Positions 7,415-14,023 are shown, counted from the stretch's first letter. The stretch is 64,000 nt of DNA from Flagellimonas aurea (GCF_017313785.1 NZ_JAFLNL010000001.1:434001-498000), one strand, 5' to 3'. Numbers and translations are program-made. The notes: generated by a model not told the origin, from the sequence alone.

Positions 7415-7831
7415 TTAAAAACTGATAACACCCTTATTATTTTCATTGGGTTCCAATAAGTCCCATAAATTACCATAAAGATCTTTAAATACGGCTACAA
7501 CTCCATAAGGTTCCTGTTTGGGAGGTCTTACGAATTTGATTCCACGATTCATCAATTTAGCGTAGTCTCTATTGAAGTCGTCCGTAAAAAGGAAAAATCC
7601 AACCCTACCCCCTGTTTGGTTGCCTACACTTTTTGACTGCTCTTCATTAGCGGCTTTGGCCAGTAGTAGACTACACTCTTTTGCTCCGGTTGGAGAGATA
7701 ACTACCCACCTTTTAAACTCATCGATTTTAGTATCCTCAAGAATTATGAAATCCAACTTTTGAGTATAAAATTGGATTGCTTCATCATATTCTTTAACAA
7801 CCAAAGCGATATGGGCAATTCTGTTATACAT
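7415..7831 (-). CDS. VOC (glyoxalase/bleomycin-resistance) superfamily protein
   Basis: A 138-residue protein with paired beta-alpha-beta-beta-beta modules. It opens with RIAHIALVVKEYDEAIQFYTQKLDF, the classical first VOC module, and the second module ends DLYGNLWDLLEP, where the Glu is the usual metal ligand (PYGVVAVFKD precedes it). VOC proteins are metal-dependent lyases, dioxygenases or antibiotic-binding proteins; the substrate cannot be told from sequence. It is enclosed by array repeats at 7393 and 7837, so it behaves as one cassette. Its closest look is to glyoxalase-like proteins often carried on mobile cassettes. Confidence 0.88.
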   Translation of the reverse strand: MYNRIAHIALVVKEYDEAIQFYTQKLDFIILEDTKIDEFKRWVVISPTGAKECSLLLAKAANEEQSKSVGNQTGGRVGFFLFTDDFNRDYAKLMNRGIKFVRPPKQEPYGVVAVFKDLYGNLWDLLEPNENNKGVISF

Positions 7832-7836
7832 AAAAA

Positions 7837-7854
7837 ATCGTTTATTTGAACTTT
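7837..7854 (-). repeat. array repeat, TT-centre consensus
   Basis: Perfect consensus ATCGTTTATTTGAACTTT on the plus strand. On the minus strand the last codons of the 79-residue protein and its stop lie inside this copy. Confidence 0.9.
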
Positions 7855-8081
7855 GCTTGGTGTTCAGTTAACCATTCTATTATCCATTCATTTTCATTTA
7901 TATAGCCTTTGACATCATTCTCAGTTTCAAGCCAAGTATCAAAGCCCTCTTTTCCCTCGACATCTTTAAATTCATAAATGTAAAATCCGCCTGAATGTTC
8001 ACGATCATCAGTAAACTTCACGAACCATCCGATGTTCTTTCCTTCCTTGATTTTTCCTAAAATACCGTATTTTAACTCCAA
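7842..8081 (-). CDS. small acidic protein of unknown function
   Basis: A 79-residue soluble protein with no signal peptide or membrane segment. It is rich in aromatic and acidic residues (GGFYIYEFKD, WIIEWLTEH), giving the look of small single-domain beta-alpha proteins, including immunity proteins of contact-dependent toxins. I do not recognise the family. Its C-terminus (KFK and the stop) is encoded by the repeat at 7837-7854, so the repeat is part of the cassette and supplies coding sequence. It is bounded on the other side by the variant repeat at 8113. Confidence 0.7.
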   Translation of the reverse strand: MELKYGILGKIKEGKNIGWFVKFTDDREHSGGFYIYEFKDVEGKEGFDTWLETENDVKGYINENEWIIEWLTEHQAKFK

Positions 8082-8112
8082 TCTTTCCTGTTCTATATCA
8101 ATGTTATTGGCA

Positions 8113-8130
8113 ATCGTTTAATTGAATTTA
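8113..8130 (-). repeat. array repeat, degenerate AT-centre variant
   Basis: ATCGTTTAATTGAATTTA matches the consensus at 15 of 18 positions. Like the boundary copy at 7393, it has AT instead of TT at its centre. Confidence 0.65.
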
Positions 8131-8145
8131 TAATTAAGACGCCTT

Positions 8146-8760
8146 TTATTTACATTCGTTATTATAGAATTCAACTATTTCCTTTAACTCCTTTTTGGAA
8201 TATTTCCCTTCTTCGACTTTCATAACTAAATCAGTACAGTCTTTGAAATAATTTTTAATAAATGCTTTAAATTTTTTCTTAGATGTAGAACTCATATGAG
8301 TGGCGTTTTCCTTTTTATTTCTTTTGAGATAAAGCCTACTATATGAATAAGAAGAGCCACCAACACTTTGTCCTGCATTGCCGCTGACTCCTAAACCAGC
8401 ACCATAGCCCGAACTATATATCTGTTTTTCCTCAAGATAAAGTGATACAGGTCCCTCTACTAACAGAATCAACATTTTTGGTTTCTTATGGTCGTTAATT
8501 TTAATTCTCTTGTATGTTTTGGTGTCATTATTTTCCAAAAAGACACGTATAGTTTCAAAGTCCAACATTTTGAACCTTTTAAAACGTTCATTCTCATTAG
8601 CACGGTAACTAAAGCTTTTTGTATAGAATTTAGCATACCCTTTCATTGCGGTACCATCTTCCATGATGAGTTCTACCTTCTTTCCTTGTGCCTGAAGTGT
8701 ACCGCAGATTAGGGGCGTACACAAAAACCATAGCATATAAATTAGTTGAATCGATTTCAT
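8146..8760 (-). CDS. exported protein of unknown function
   Basis: About 204 residues from the ATG at 8760, which gives a normal signal peptide (MKSIQLIYMLWFLCTPLICG...LQAQ). An ATG nine codons earlier (8787) would add an unhelpful polar extension. The mature part begins with a beta-rich stretch (KVELIMEDGTAMKGYAKF), then a Gly/Ser-rich loop (GYGAGLGVSGNAGQSVGGSS) and a Lys-rich helical end. It resembles the many uncharacterised Bacteroidota secreted proteins that start with a short beta domain. It fills the cassette between repeats 8113 and 8804. Confidence 0.7.
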   Translation of the reverse strand: MKSIQLIYMLWFLCTPLICGTLQAQGKKVELIMEDGTAMKGYAKFYTKSFSYRANENERFKRFKMLDFETIRVFLENNDTKTYKRIKINDHKKPKMLILLVEGPVSLYLEEKQIYSSGYGAGLGVSGNAGQSVGGSSYSYSRLYLKRNKKENATHMSSTSKKKFKAFIKNYFKDCTDLVMKVEEGKYSKKELKEIVEFYNNECK

Positions 8761-8803
8761 TGAAATTGAATTGGTTGAACTATCCATTTTCTACTTAAAA
8801 AAT

Positions 8804-8821
8804 ATCGTTTATTTGAACTTT
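8804..8821 (-). repeat. array repeat, TT-centre consensus
   Basis: Perfect consensus ATCGTTTATTTGAACTTT on the plus strand. It lies 1 bp beyond the stop codon of the lipoprotein gene. Confidence 0.9.
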
Positions 8822-8822
8822 G

Positions 8823-9311
8823 TTATTGTTTTTGTTCCATCTTGTAGGTTAAAGGAAATTTAAGCTTACCCTTGTTTTTATCGGTCAACAAATGAAATTC
8901 CATTCCCCACCCATTATTAAAAGCTAGCACACCATATTCAAAATTAAAAATCACTGGACCCATACCATCAGGATATGGTTCAATCAATTCATAACGATCA
9001 AAATTCAGTTCTTCAATCAAAACATCATCTTCTACCTTTACGAATTTATCGGGCCCGAAAAGAATCATACTATCAGCTTTCAGGTAAGAAAATTCAAGGC
9101 TTTTAGTGGAGTCAATAAGGTTTTTATACTTGAATATAACTGAACTGTCATTTTCTATTCTGATTATTTCACATTCATTATTTCTAATCAATTGATCCAT
9201 ATCATAAACCATTAATTTCCCATTCTTGGTCTGGATTTGTTCTTGCTTTTTAGATTTCGCACAACCAAATAATATCCCTACACAACATATTATGTAAATA
9301 ACCTTTCTCAA
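8823..9311 (-). CDS. predicted lipoprotein of unknown function
   Basis: A 162-residue protein with a lipoprotein signal: MRKVIYIICCVGILFGC, where Cys17 is the lipidated residue after the GILFGC box. The mature chain is rich in beta strands and charged residues, and I recognise no domain. It is likely attached to the periplasmic face of the outer or inner membrane. It occupies its own cassette between repeats 8804 and 9333, oriented like all neighbours, with its stop codon almost touching the repeat. Confidence 0.78.
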   Translation of the reverse strand: MRKVIYIICCVGILFGCAKSKKQEQIQTKNGKLMVYDMDQLIRNNECEIIRIENDSSVIFKYKNLIDSTKSLEFSYLKADSMILFGPDKFVKVEDDVLIEELNFDRYELIEPYPDGMGPVIFNFEYGVLAFNNGWGMEFHLLTDKNKGKLKFPLTYKMEQKQ

Positions 9312-9332
9312 TCTGCTTAATTAACTAGTGTC

Positions 9333-9350
9333 ATCGTTTATTTGAACTTT
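9333..9350 (-). repeat. array repeat, TT-centre consensus
   Basis: Perfect consensus ATCGTTTATTTGAACTTT on the plus strand, 7 bp beyond the stop codon of the membrane-protein gene. Confidence 0.9.
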
Positions 9351-9357
9351 GTTTTAA

Positions 9358-9762
9358 TTAAACCACACTATTCGTGTTTGGAAGTCTAAAAATCCAAACG
9401 CCAATTACTATGATTAGTGAATAAATTAATGGCCAAACCGTTTGATCTGTCCATCTCGTTATAAATCCTTCATCAACAATATAGAAAGTAATCCAAACGG
9501 ATAAAAAGGAATAGATTGAAAGTAACAATTTCCTTCTCCAAATTGGAATAGAGGACTTTAAACTTCTCTGTATTAATCCAAAAACAACCATTGCAGGAAT
9601 TGAAAACAAGGAACCAACCAAGATCATTAAAATAATAATCTCATAAGATTCAAATATCTCGGAAAGGCTCGAATTATTAATTATAATTCCCAAAACAAGT
9701 GCCAACACCAGTGGAGAGGTTATAATTGTTAGAATCCATATTTGAGCAATGTATTTCACCAA
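9358..9762 (-). CDS. small integral membrane protein of unknown function
   Basis: A 134-residue very hydrophobic protein with about four predicted membrane helices (around residues 7-29, 40-62, 75-96 and 110-128) separated by short charged loops (RSLKSSIPIWRRK). I recognise no family. It forms a cassette between repeats 9333 and 9771. Its gene is strongly A+T rich like the rest of the array. Confidence 0.7.
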   Translation of the reverse strand: MVKYIAQIWILTIITSPLVLALVLGIIINNSSLSEIFESYEIIILMILVGSLFSIPAMVVFGLIQRSLKSSIPIWRRKLLLSIYSFLSVWITFYIVDEGFITRWTDQTVWPLIYSLIIVIGVWIFRLPNTNSVV

Positions 9763-9770
9763 TAATTTGA

Positions 9771-9788
9771 ATCGTTTATTTGAACTTT
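9771..9788 (-). repeat. array repeat, TT-centre consensus
   Basis: Perfect consensus ATCGTTTATTTGAACTTT on the plus strand, 11 bp beyond the stop codon of the ExbD-like gene. Confidence 0.9.
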
Positions 9789-9799
9789 AGTTACTTTTC

Positions 9800-10138
9800 T
9801 TAATCCTCAAAAAAAGGAATTTGAAATTCTGGGTCACGATACCACTCAACATTAATTTTGTGTTTTTCCATTAACCCAACAACTTTTTCAAACGTAGGAA
9901 AAACTTTCATAGGAGTAGGTTTCATAGTTCCTATTTTAGCTTTTTCCAAGTGATTTTCTTCCAAGTATTTGTCAAGTTTTTTGATGCTTATTTTATTACC
10001 ATTCAAAGTGATATTTGACTTACTATATACATACACCAAAACTTCATTATTAGCATCTGATGGTGTGTCAATAGCTTCTTGTCCAAATATTAATATTGGG
10101 AAAAATAATATTATAAGTACGTGTCTTAGATTCTTCAT
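9800..10138 (-). CDS. exported protein resembling an ExbD/TolR periplasmic domain
   Basis: A 112-residue protein with a cleavable signal peptide (ends IFGQ). The mature part has the pattern EVLVYVYSKSNITLNGNKISIKKLDKYL, then IGTMKPTPMKVFPTFEKVVGLMEKHKI. This resembles the periplasmic ExbD/TolR domain (strand, 'i.lng' turn, helix, strand, helix). The usual N-terminal membrane anchor with its essential Asp is absent, replaced by a signal peptide, so it could not act in a normal TonB motor. The resemblance is weak and could be coincidental. Its ATG overlaps the end of repeat 10137-10154. Confidence 0.55.
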   Translation of the reverse strand: MKNLRHVLIILFFPILIFGQEAIDTPSDANNEVLVYVYSKSNITLNGNKISIKKLDKYLEENHLEKAKIGTMKPTPMKVFPTFEKVVGLMEKHKINVEWYRDPEFQIPFFED

Positions 10139-10154
10139 CGTTTATTTGAACTTT
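10137..10154 (-). repeat. array repeat, TT-centre consensus
   Basis: Perfect consensus ATCGTTTATTTGAACTTT on the plus strand. It overlaps both the stop codon of the toxin gene and the start codon of the ExbD-like gene. Confidence 0.9.
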
Positions 10155-10455
10155 ACTTAAGGTGTTTTGGAAAATCCATACGACCGCCCAAAACTCTTAC
10201 AATGAATATTTTGCCATTTTCCACATAATAGAATATAACATGAGCTTTGTACCTGTAACGTGACAACATTTTATCCTTGACTGCCACATATCTTCTTCCG
10301 AGTTCAGGATTGTCGGCCAAATCGGCCAAAATAGTCTTGAAACCCTGGGCATATTTTAAGGATTGCCCCTCCCCGAATTTTTCTATTGTGTATTTGGCAA
10401 TGGCCTTTAAATCAGCCCTTGCCTTTGCACTAATGACATATTTATTTTCCGGCAT
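10153..10455 (-). CDS. parE: ParE/RelE-family toxin
   Basis: A 100-residue basic protein with the ParE fold order: helical hairpin (SAKARADLKAIAKYTIEKFG...), a loop with NPELGRRY, and a terminal sheet (RYRYKAHVIFYYVENGKIFIVRVL). ParE toxins block DNA gyrase, while RelE members cleave mRNA at the ribosome; the helical hairpin favours ParE. It overlaps the antitoxin gene by 14 nt, the usual translational coupling. Both genes share one cassette, between repeats 10137 and 10753. The pair may stabilise the array by killing cells that lose it. Confidence 0.88.
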   Translation of the reverse strand: MPENKYVISAKARADLKAIAKYTIEKFGEGQSLKYAQGFKTILADLADNPELGRRYVAVKDKMLSRYRYKAHVIFYYVENGKIFIVRVLGGRMDFPKHLK

Positions 10456-10693
10456 TGTGCTCGTTTATTGCTTCTCCCCAAATACTATCGATAGTAGCAT
10501 CGGTCGGACCGCTCTCAATTCCTTCGATCAACGCTTCGTTCAAATCAATGATACGTTTTCTACGCTCTTGATCCTTTCGAATTATGTCCCTGATATATTC
10601 ACTGTCGTTCGTGTAAAAACCCTGCTCGATCAAACTTTTGACAAAGGCATCTTGTTGTTCCGTGAAAGTGATGGATTTTCTTATTATTGCCAT
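10442..10693 (-). CDS. parD: ParD-type antitoxin
   Basis: An 83-residue protein. The first ~45 residues form a ribbon-helix-helix DNA-binding domain (IIRKSITFTEQQDAFVKSLI, then NDSEYIRDIIRK). The acidic C-terminal tail (ALIEGIESGPTDATIDSIW) wraps the toxin in known ParD proteins. It precedes and overlaps the parE gene, the standard antitoxin-first order, and should autoregulate the pair. It is the first gene of its cassette. Confidence 0.88.
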   Translation of the reverse strand: MAIIRKSITFTEQQDAFVKSLIEQGFYTNDSEYIRDIIRKDQERRKRIIDLNEALIEGIESGPTDATIDSIWGEAINEHNAGK

Positions 10694-10752
10694 TTTGAAC
10701 CAATAGTATTAATAATGATTCAATTTAGATAAATAATTTTGGATATGCAACT

Positions 10753-10770
10753 ATCGTTTATTTGAACTTT
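10753..10770 (-). repeat. array repeat, TT-centre consensus
   Basis: Perfect consensus ATCGTTTATTTGAACTTT on the plus strand, between the TIMP/NTR-like gene and the parDE pair. It is the rightmost copy in the common orientation. Confidence 0.9.
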
Positions 10771-10791
10771 TTTTAACTGAATTTTTATTGA

Positions 10792-11313
10792 TTAGTTGGC
10801 CTTTTTATTTCGTCCCTGTAAGCTTTTTATTTCATTCTCCAAATCGGATTTCGCTCTTAATCTCCATTTAATTATTTCCTTTTCAAACTCAGATTCTGTT
10901 TCCTTTTTATTTGGTAAAGGAGGAGGTATTGGTGGTTCTGTGGCAGAAACATTGTGTTCAGGTCTTTTAAAACTCCTTGTAAGTCCGCAATGATTTATAA
11001 CAATATGATTCTCATCGTTGAAACTTCCATAAATAAGCCACTTTCCTGTTTCGTCGATTATTGGGCCACACATTGGGTCATATTTTCCAATATAAATTGT
11101 TCCACTTTCTAAGCCTTTAAAAGATTCAAGGACTTTAAAAGTGAACCTGCTAAGTATAGAGTCAATTTCTAAAACTTCTCCTATGAAAATACATTCAGAT
11201 ATTTCATACTCATAATCTTGGATAGCCTTTAAACTTTTTGGGACCGAACAAGTGCATGCAATCGCTTTAGATGATGTTAATATCCAAATCAATATTATAA
11301 ATGGAAATCTCAT
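10792..11313 (-). CDS. exported protein with TIMP/NTR-like N-terminal domain
   Basis: A 173-residue protein with a signal peptide cleaved before CTC. The mature protein starts with Cys-Thr-Cys, and a strand pattern follows (CIFIGEVLEID, FTFKVLESFKGL, MCGPII, WLIYGS, HCGL) with paired cysteines. This is the arrangement of the netrin/TIMP OB-fold seen in several bacterial secreted proteins. In animal TIMPs the N-terminal CxC chelates the protease's zinc; whether this one inhibits anything is unknown. The C-terminal third is proline-rich then helical and charged. It is the cassette nearest the recombinase gene. Confidence 0.65.
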   Translation of the reverse strand: MRFPFIILIWILTSSKAIACTCSVPKSLKAIQDYEYEISECIFIGEVLEIDSILSRFTFKVLESFKGLESGTIYIGKYDPMCGPIIDETGKWLIYGSFNDENHIVINHCGLTRSFKRPEHNVSATEPPIPPPLPNKKETESEFEKEIIKWRLRAKSDLENEIKSLQGRNKKAN

Positions 11314-11397
11314 TTTTTAAAATTACTATTACCTTTTTTAAACAGATGTAAAATATATCTCAATATTCCAAATACAGATTAAAATCGATGACCTGAT

Positions 11398-12006
11398 TCA
11401 TCTTTTATATGATCTCAACTTTCCTGAAAGCCCCCTATGTCGTAAATACTTGTAATAGGTGGCCCTTGAAATGTTCAATCGTTCACATATCTCTGTAACG
11501 GTCAACACCCCGTTATTGAAATACTCCTCACAAAGTACAGCTTTTTGTTGATTTTTCTTACTTAATCCCTTTGGCGCTCCTAAAATCTTCCCTCTGCGTC
11601 TTGCCGATTCCAAACCTGCTTTAGTTCGTTCAATGATGATATCCCTTTCCAATTGTGCCAAGGCAGCAAAGATGTTGATGATAAACTCAGAATGGGAAGA
11701 CTTTTCAGTAGTATCTATGAAAGGTTCGGTAATACTCCTGAAACGAACTCCCTTTTCCTTTAGCCGTGTCATAAGATTGGTAAAATGAATCAGGCTCCTT
11801 GCCAACCGATCAAGTTTCCAGACCACAATGGTATCTCCGTCCCTCACATATTTTAAAAGTTTGCTCAAGCTCTTCCGTGCTTCTTTGGTACTTGACACCT
11901 TGTCTGTGTAAATGTTCTTTTGTGGAATCCCTTCTTTGAGCAATGCATCCAATTGAAGGTCCAAACTTTGTTCCATGGTACTCACCCGTGCATATCCAAA
12001 AACCAT
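11398..12006 (-). CDS. serine recombinase (resolvase/invertase family)
   Basis: A 202-residue recombinase of the Hin/Pin/Tn3-resolvase group. The N-terminal catalytic domain opens GYARVST with Ser9 as nucleophile and carries VVWKLDRLARS, the conserved Arg pair. A long dimerisation helix (ALAQLERDIIIERTKAGLESARRRG) leads to a C-terminal Hin-type helix-turn-helix (LTVTEICERLNISRATYYKYL). It cuts at dyad sites with a 2-bp central overlap. It lies at the upstream end of the repeat array, with two inverted repeat copies just beyond its start. It is therefore the obvious candidate to act on those repeats, though this is not demonstrated. Confidence 0.93.
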   Translation of the reverse strand: MVFGYARVSTMEQSLDLQLDALLKEGIPQKNIYTDKVSSTKEARKSLSKLLKYVRDGDTIVVWKLDRLARSLIHFTNLMTRLKEKGVRFRSITEPFIDTTEKSSHSEFIINIFAALAQLERDIIIERTKAGLESARRRGKILGAPKGLSKKNQQKAVLCEEYFNNGVLTVTEICERLNISRATYYKYLRHRGLSGKLRSYKR

Positions 12007-12012
12007 AACCTG

Positions 12013-12028
12013 AAAGTTTAAATAAACG
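12013..12028 (+). repeat. array repeat, inverted copy beside recombinase gene
   Basis: AAAGTTTAAATAAACG on the plus strand differs at one position from the reverse complement of the consensus (AAAGTTCAAATAAACG). It begins 7 bp upstream of the recombinase start. The core GTTTA-AA-TAAAC is a perfect dyad around AA. Confidence 0.7.
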
Positions 12029-12099
12029 TCTGAATGTAAACTATTTATTTAGTACGGGGAAATGAACTTTAACAACCCAAGTAGATTCGTTGTTCTATG

Positions 12100-12114
12100 A
12101 AGTTCAATAAAACG
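12100..12114 (+). repeat. array repeat, inverted AT-centre copy (right boundary)
   Basis: AAGTTCAATAAAACG is the exact reverse complement of 7395-7409. With the copy at 7393 it brackets a 4.7-kb segment as inverted ends. Confidence 0.75.
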
Positions 12115-12188
12115 GTGGTTAAAATTTGTTTACACATGGAATCTTCATTCAATAGCAAATGTTAAAATCAAGAACACCATTTTACGCT

Positions 12189-12758
12189 TTACATGCCCTT
12201 AATTGAATGTACCACTCCTGCACCTACCATATGTAGATAATGCTCAAACCGGGTAATAAAGCCCAATTCTACATCCTGGATAAAAAAATCTCTCTGTCCA
12301 TACTCCTTTTGGATAAATCCCTCCAAATGGTTTCGTGTCCGCACATGCCTTCTATAAGTGCTATATGTGTAATCCTTTCCCATCAAGCTTTTCACTTTGG
12401 CATTGTGGCCATCATAAATTGACAACACTGTTTTAAGTTCATTGCCCTTATTCAACAGACGCCCTTTTAGCATCGATGCCGTAAAGGGCTTTTCTTGTGC
12501 TACAAACTCCCCTTGGATGCGCCGAATCCGAAATTTCAGTTCATCTATATAGCCATTGACCTCATCTTTTGTCGGTCCGTTTCCTTTGACCTTGTTTGAA
12601 ATAGAGCACCATTGTTCTGAGTTTACCTTTCGCTTTAAGCTCAGTTCTGCTCTCTTTCCATCAACTGTTATACGAAGAAAGAGAGGTGACATTCCGTTCT
12701 TGTCAGAATCACTGGTTTTTGGATAAAAAAGGATGGAAAATGTGTTGTTTGCCTCCAT
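12189..12758 (-). pseudogene. tyrosine-type integrase, N-terminal half only
   Basis: The frame encodes the Bacteroidota-type integrase N-terminus: an arm-binding domain (FSILFYPKTSDSDKNG, LFLRITVDGKRAELSLKRKV) and a SAM-like core-binding domain (YSTYRRHVRTRNHLEGFI, LGFITRFEHYLHM). It stops at 12189, just where the catalytic domain should begin. No Arg...His-x-x-Arg...Tyr catalytic part is present downstream, so about half of a normal ~400-residue enzyme is missing. ATG 12758 fits the family better than the in-frame ATG at 12818. It lies beside the 3' end of tRNA-Ile, the classical island-integration position. Confidence 0.8.
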
Positions 12759-12926
12759 AACTGTGTTTTTTGGATTTTTAATATCGATTACAAATCCGAA
12801 CAAAGAATTGACATTCAATTCTTTAACATAGTTTTGGAAGCATTTTTACGAATAAAAAAGTACTCACCGATTTACTCACCAGAACGGTTGATTTCATATG
12901 GTTTTATACGAAACCAATGAAAATGA

Positions 12927-12959
12927 AAAAGCCTGAAAACAGTTCATTTTCAGGCTTTT
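12927..12959 (-). terminator. intrinsic terminator after tRNA-Ile
   Basis: AAAAGCCTGAAAA (12927-12939) pairs perfectly with TTTTCAGGCTTTT (12947-12959) around a 7-nt loop. A/T runs on both arms would let it work in either direction. It lies 24 bp downstream of the tRNA. Confidence 0.75.
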
Positions 12960-12982
12960 AGGGAAATTTTGAAATTTCCCAG

Positions 12983-13056
12983 TGGTCCCACCTGGGCTCG
13001 AACCAGGGACCACCTGATTATGAGTCAGGTGCTCTAACCAACTGAGCTATAGGACC
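12983..13056 (-). tRNA. tRNA with CAT anticodon, probably tRNA-Ile2
   Basis: A 74-nt cloverleaf. The acceptor stem GGTCCTA/TGGGACC has one G-T pair. A GCTC/GAGC D stem, anticodon loop CTCATAA and T arm CCTGG-TTCGAGC-CCAGG follow. The CCA end is not encoded. The context GACTCATAATC is typical of the minor isoleucine tRNA whose C34 is modified to lysidine, rather than of methionine tRNAs; software may label it Met. Its 3' end faces the truncated integrase. Confidence 0.88.
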
Positions 13057-13115
13057 CGCAATTTGCGGATGCAATATTAGTGTTTATTTTTCTTTAGCGC
13101 AAGGTTTTAACGCCC

Positions 13116-13523
13116 CTAGCTTTCTTTTATTTCTTGGCAAAGCTCCACCAGCACGCCATTCGTGCCCTTTGGATGCAAAAATGCCACCAGTTTGTTGTCC
13201 GCTCCTTTTTTGGGCGTTTCGTTCAAAACCAAAAAGCCTTCTCCCTTCAATCTTTGGATTTCCGAAACAATGTCCGCCACCGCAAATGCAATATGATGGA
13301 TGCCCTCCCCCTTTTTTTCCAAATATTTGGCGATGGGGCTATCGGGCTTGGTCGCCTCCAACAATTCAATCTTATTGGGGCCCGATTTAAAAAAGGAGGT
13401 CCTTACCCCTTCCGAGGCCACTTCCTCAATTTTATAGTGTGGCACGCCCAACAACTTTTCAAACAAAGCATTGGATGCCTCCAAGTCTTTAACCGCAATT
13501 CCGATGTGTTCAATTTTATCCAT
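13116..13523 (-). CDS. mce: methylmalonyl-CoA epimerase
   Basis: A 135-residue VOC-fold enzyme that interconverts (R)- and (S)-methylmalonyl-CoA, linking propionyl-CoA breakdown to succinyl-CoA through the B12-dependent mutase. It opens with MDKIEHIGIAVKDLEASNALFEKLLG and has the second-module signature GIHHIAFAVADI, then FLHPKGTNGVLVELCQ. The first and last His/Glu residues are the metal ligands in the family. Length is normal. It is transcribed leftwards towards tRNA-Ile and divergently from rbfA. Confidence 0.93.
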   Translation of the reverse strand: MDKIEHIGIAVKDLEASNALFEKLLGVPHYKIEEVASEGVRTSFFKSGPNKIELLEATKPDSPIAKYLEKKGEGIHHIAFAVADIVSEIQRLKGEGFLVLNETPKKGADNKLVAFLHPKGTNGVLVELCQEIKES

Positions 13524-13560
13524 ACAAGATGTAATAAGCGTTAAAATATGCCCCTTTTTC

Positions 13561-13568
13561 CAAAATTA
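13561..13568 (-). promoter_or_regulatory. -7 element (TAATTTTG) for mce
   Basis: TAATTTTG on the minus strand matches TAnnTTTG about 37 bp ahead of the mce start codon. It is divergent from the rbfA promoter. Confidence 0.5.
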
Positions 13569-13613
13569 CGGAGTGTAAATGGTTAATAGCGTGAGGATAG
13601 TCATTTATTCGCT

Positions 13614-13621
13614 TATTTTTG
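13614..13621 (+). promoter_or_regulatory. -7 element (TATTTTTG) for rbfA
   Basis: TATTTTTG matches TAnnTTTG and ends only 4 nt before the rbfA ATG, so the message probably starts at or next to the start codon. Confidence 0.6.
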
Positions 13622-13625
13622 CAGT

Positions 13626-14021
13626 ATGGAGGAAACACAAAGACAGAAAAAGATAGCAGGAATCATTCAAAAGGACCTGGCCGATATTTTACAACGGGCC
13701 GCTACCGATGGTGGCCTCAAGGGAACCTTGATCTCTGTGTCCAAGGTTTCCGTAACCGTTGACCTATCCTTGGCCAAAGTGTACGTGAGCATTTTTCCGA
13801 ACAAGGGTGCCAAAGAACTGTTGGAGGGCATCAAAGAGAGCCAAGTGGCCATCCGTTACGAATTGGCACAGCGCACCAAGCACCAGCTAAGGCGTGTGCC
13901 CGAACTCAATTTTTATCTGGACGATTCCCTGGAATACATCGAAGGGATCGAAAAATCATTAAAAAGAGAGGAAAACCCTATCGAGAACAGGGACTTGCTC
14001 GACAAACGTAAGAAATCCTAG
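13626..14021 (+). CDS. rbfA: 30S ribosome-binding factor A
   Basis: A 131-residue KH-fold protein that binds late 30S precursors and helps mature the 5' end of 16S rRNA, notably in the cold. It shows the family order: QRQKKIAGIIQKDLADIL at the start, LISVSKVSVTVDLSLAKVYVSIFP in the centre, and LRRVPELNFYLDDSLEY near the end. Only 2 bp separate it from the permease gene, so the two are likely translationally coupled. The pairing of rbfA with a LolC/E-like permease gene is common in flavobacteria. Confidence 0.95.
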   Translation: MEETQRQKKIAGIIQKDLADILQRAATDGGLKGTLISVSKVSVTVDLSLAKVYVSIFPNKGAKELLEGIKESQVAIRYELAQRTKHQLRRVPELNFYLDDSLEYIEGIEKSLKREENPIENRDLLDKRKKS

Positions 14022-14023
14022 TT

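Noticed and set aside
7837..10770. The 18-bp repeats as integron attC sites
   Set aside because: They lack the paired RYYYAAC/GTTRRRY arms and the 50-130-bp length of attC, and no IntI-type tyrosine recombinase is present.
7837..10770. The 18-bp repeats as promoters
   Set aside because: Neither strand of the repeat contains TAnnTTTG at the right place, and conservation covers a symmetric block instead.
12983..13056. tRNA as elongator tRNA-Met
   Set aside because: The GACTCATAATC anticodon context fits the lysidine-modified tRNA-Ile2 better; this is a judgement, not proof.
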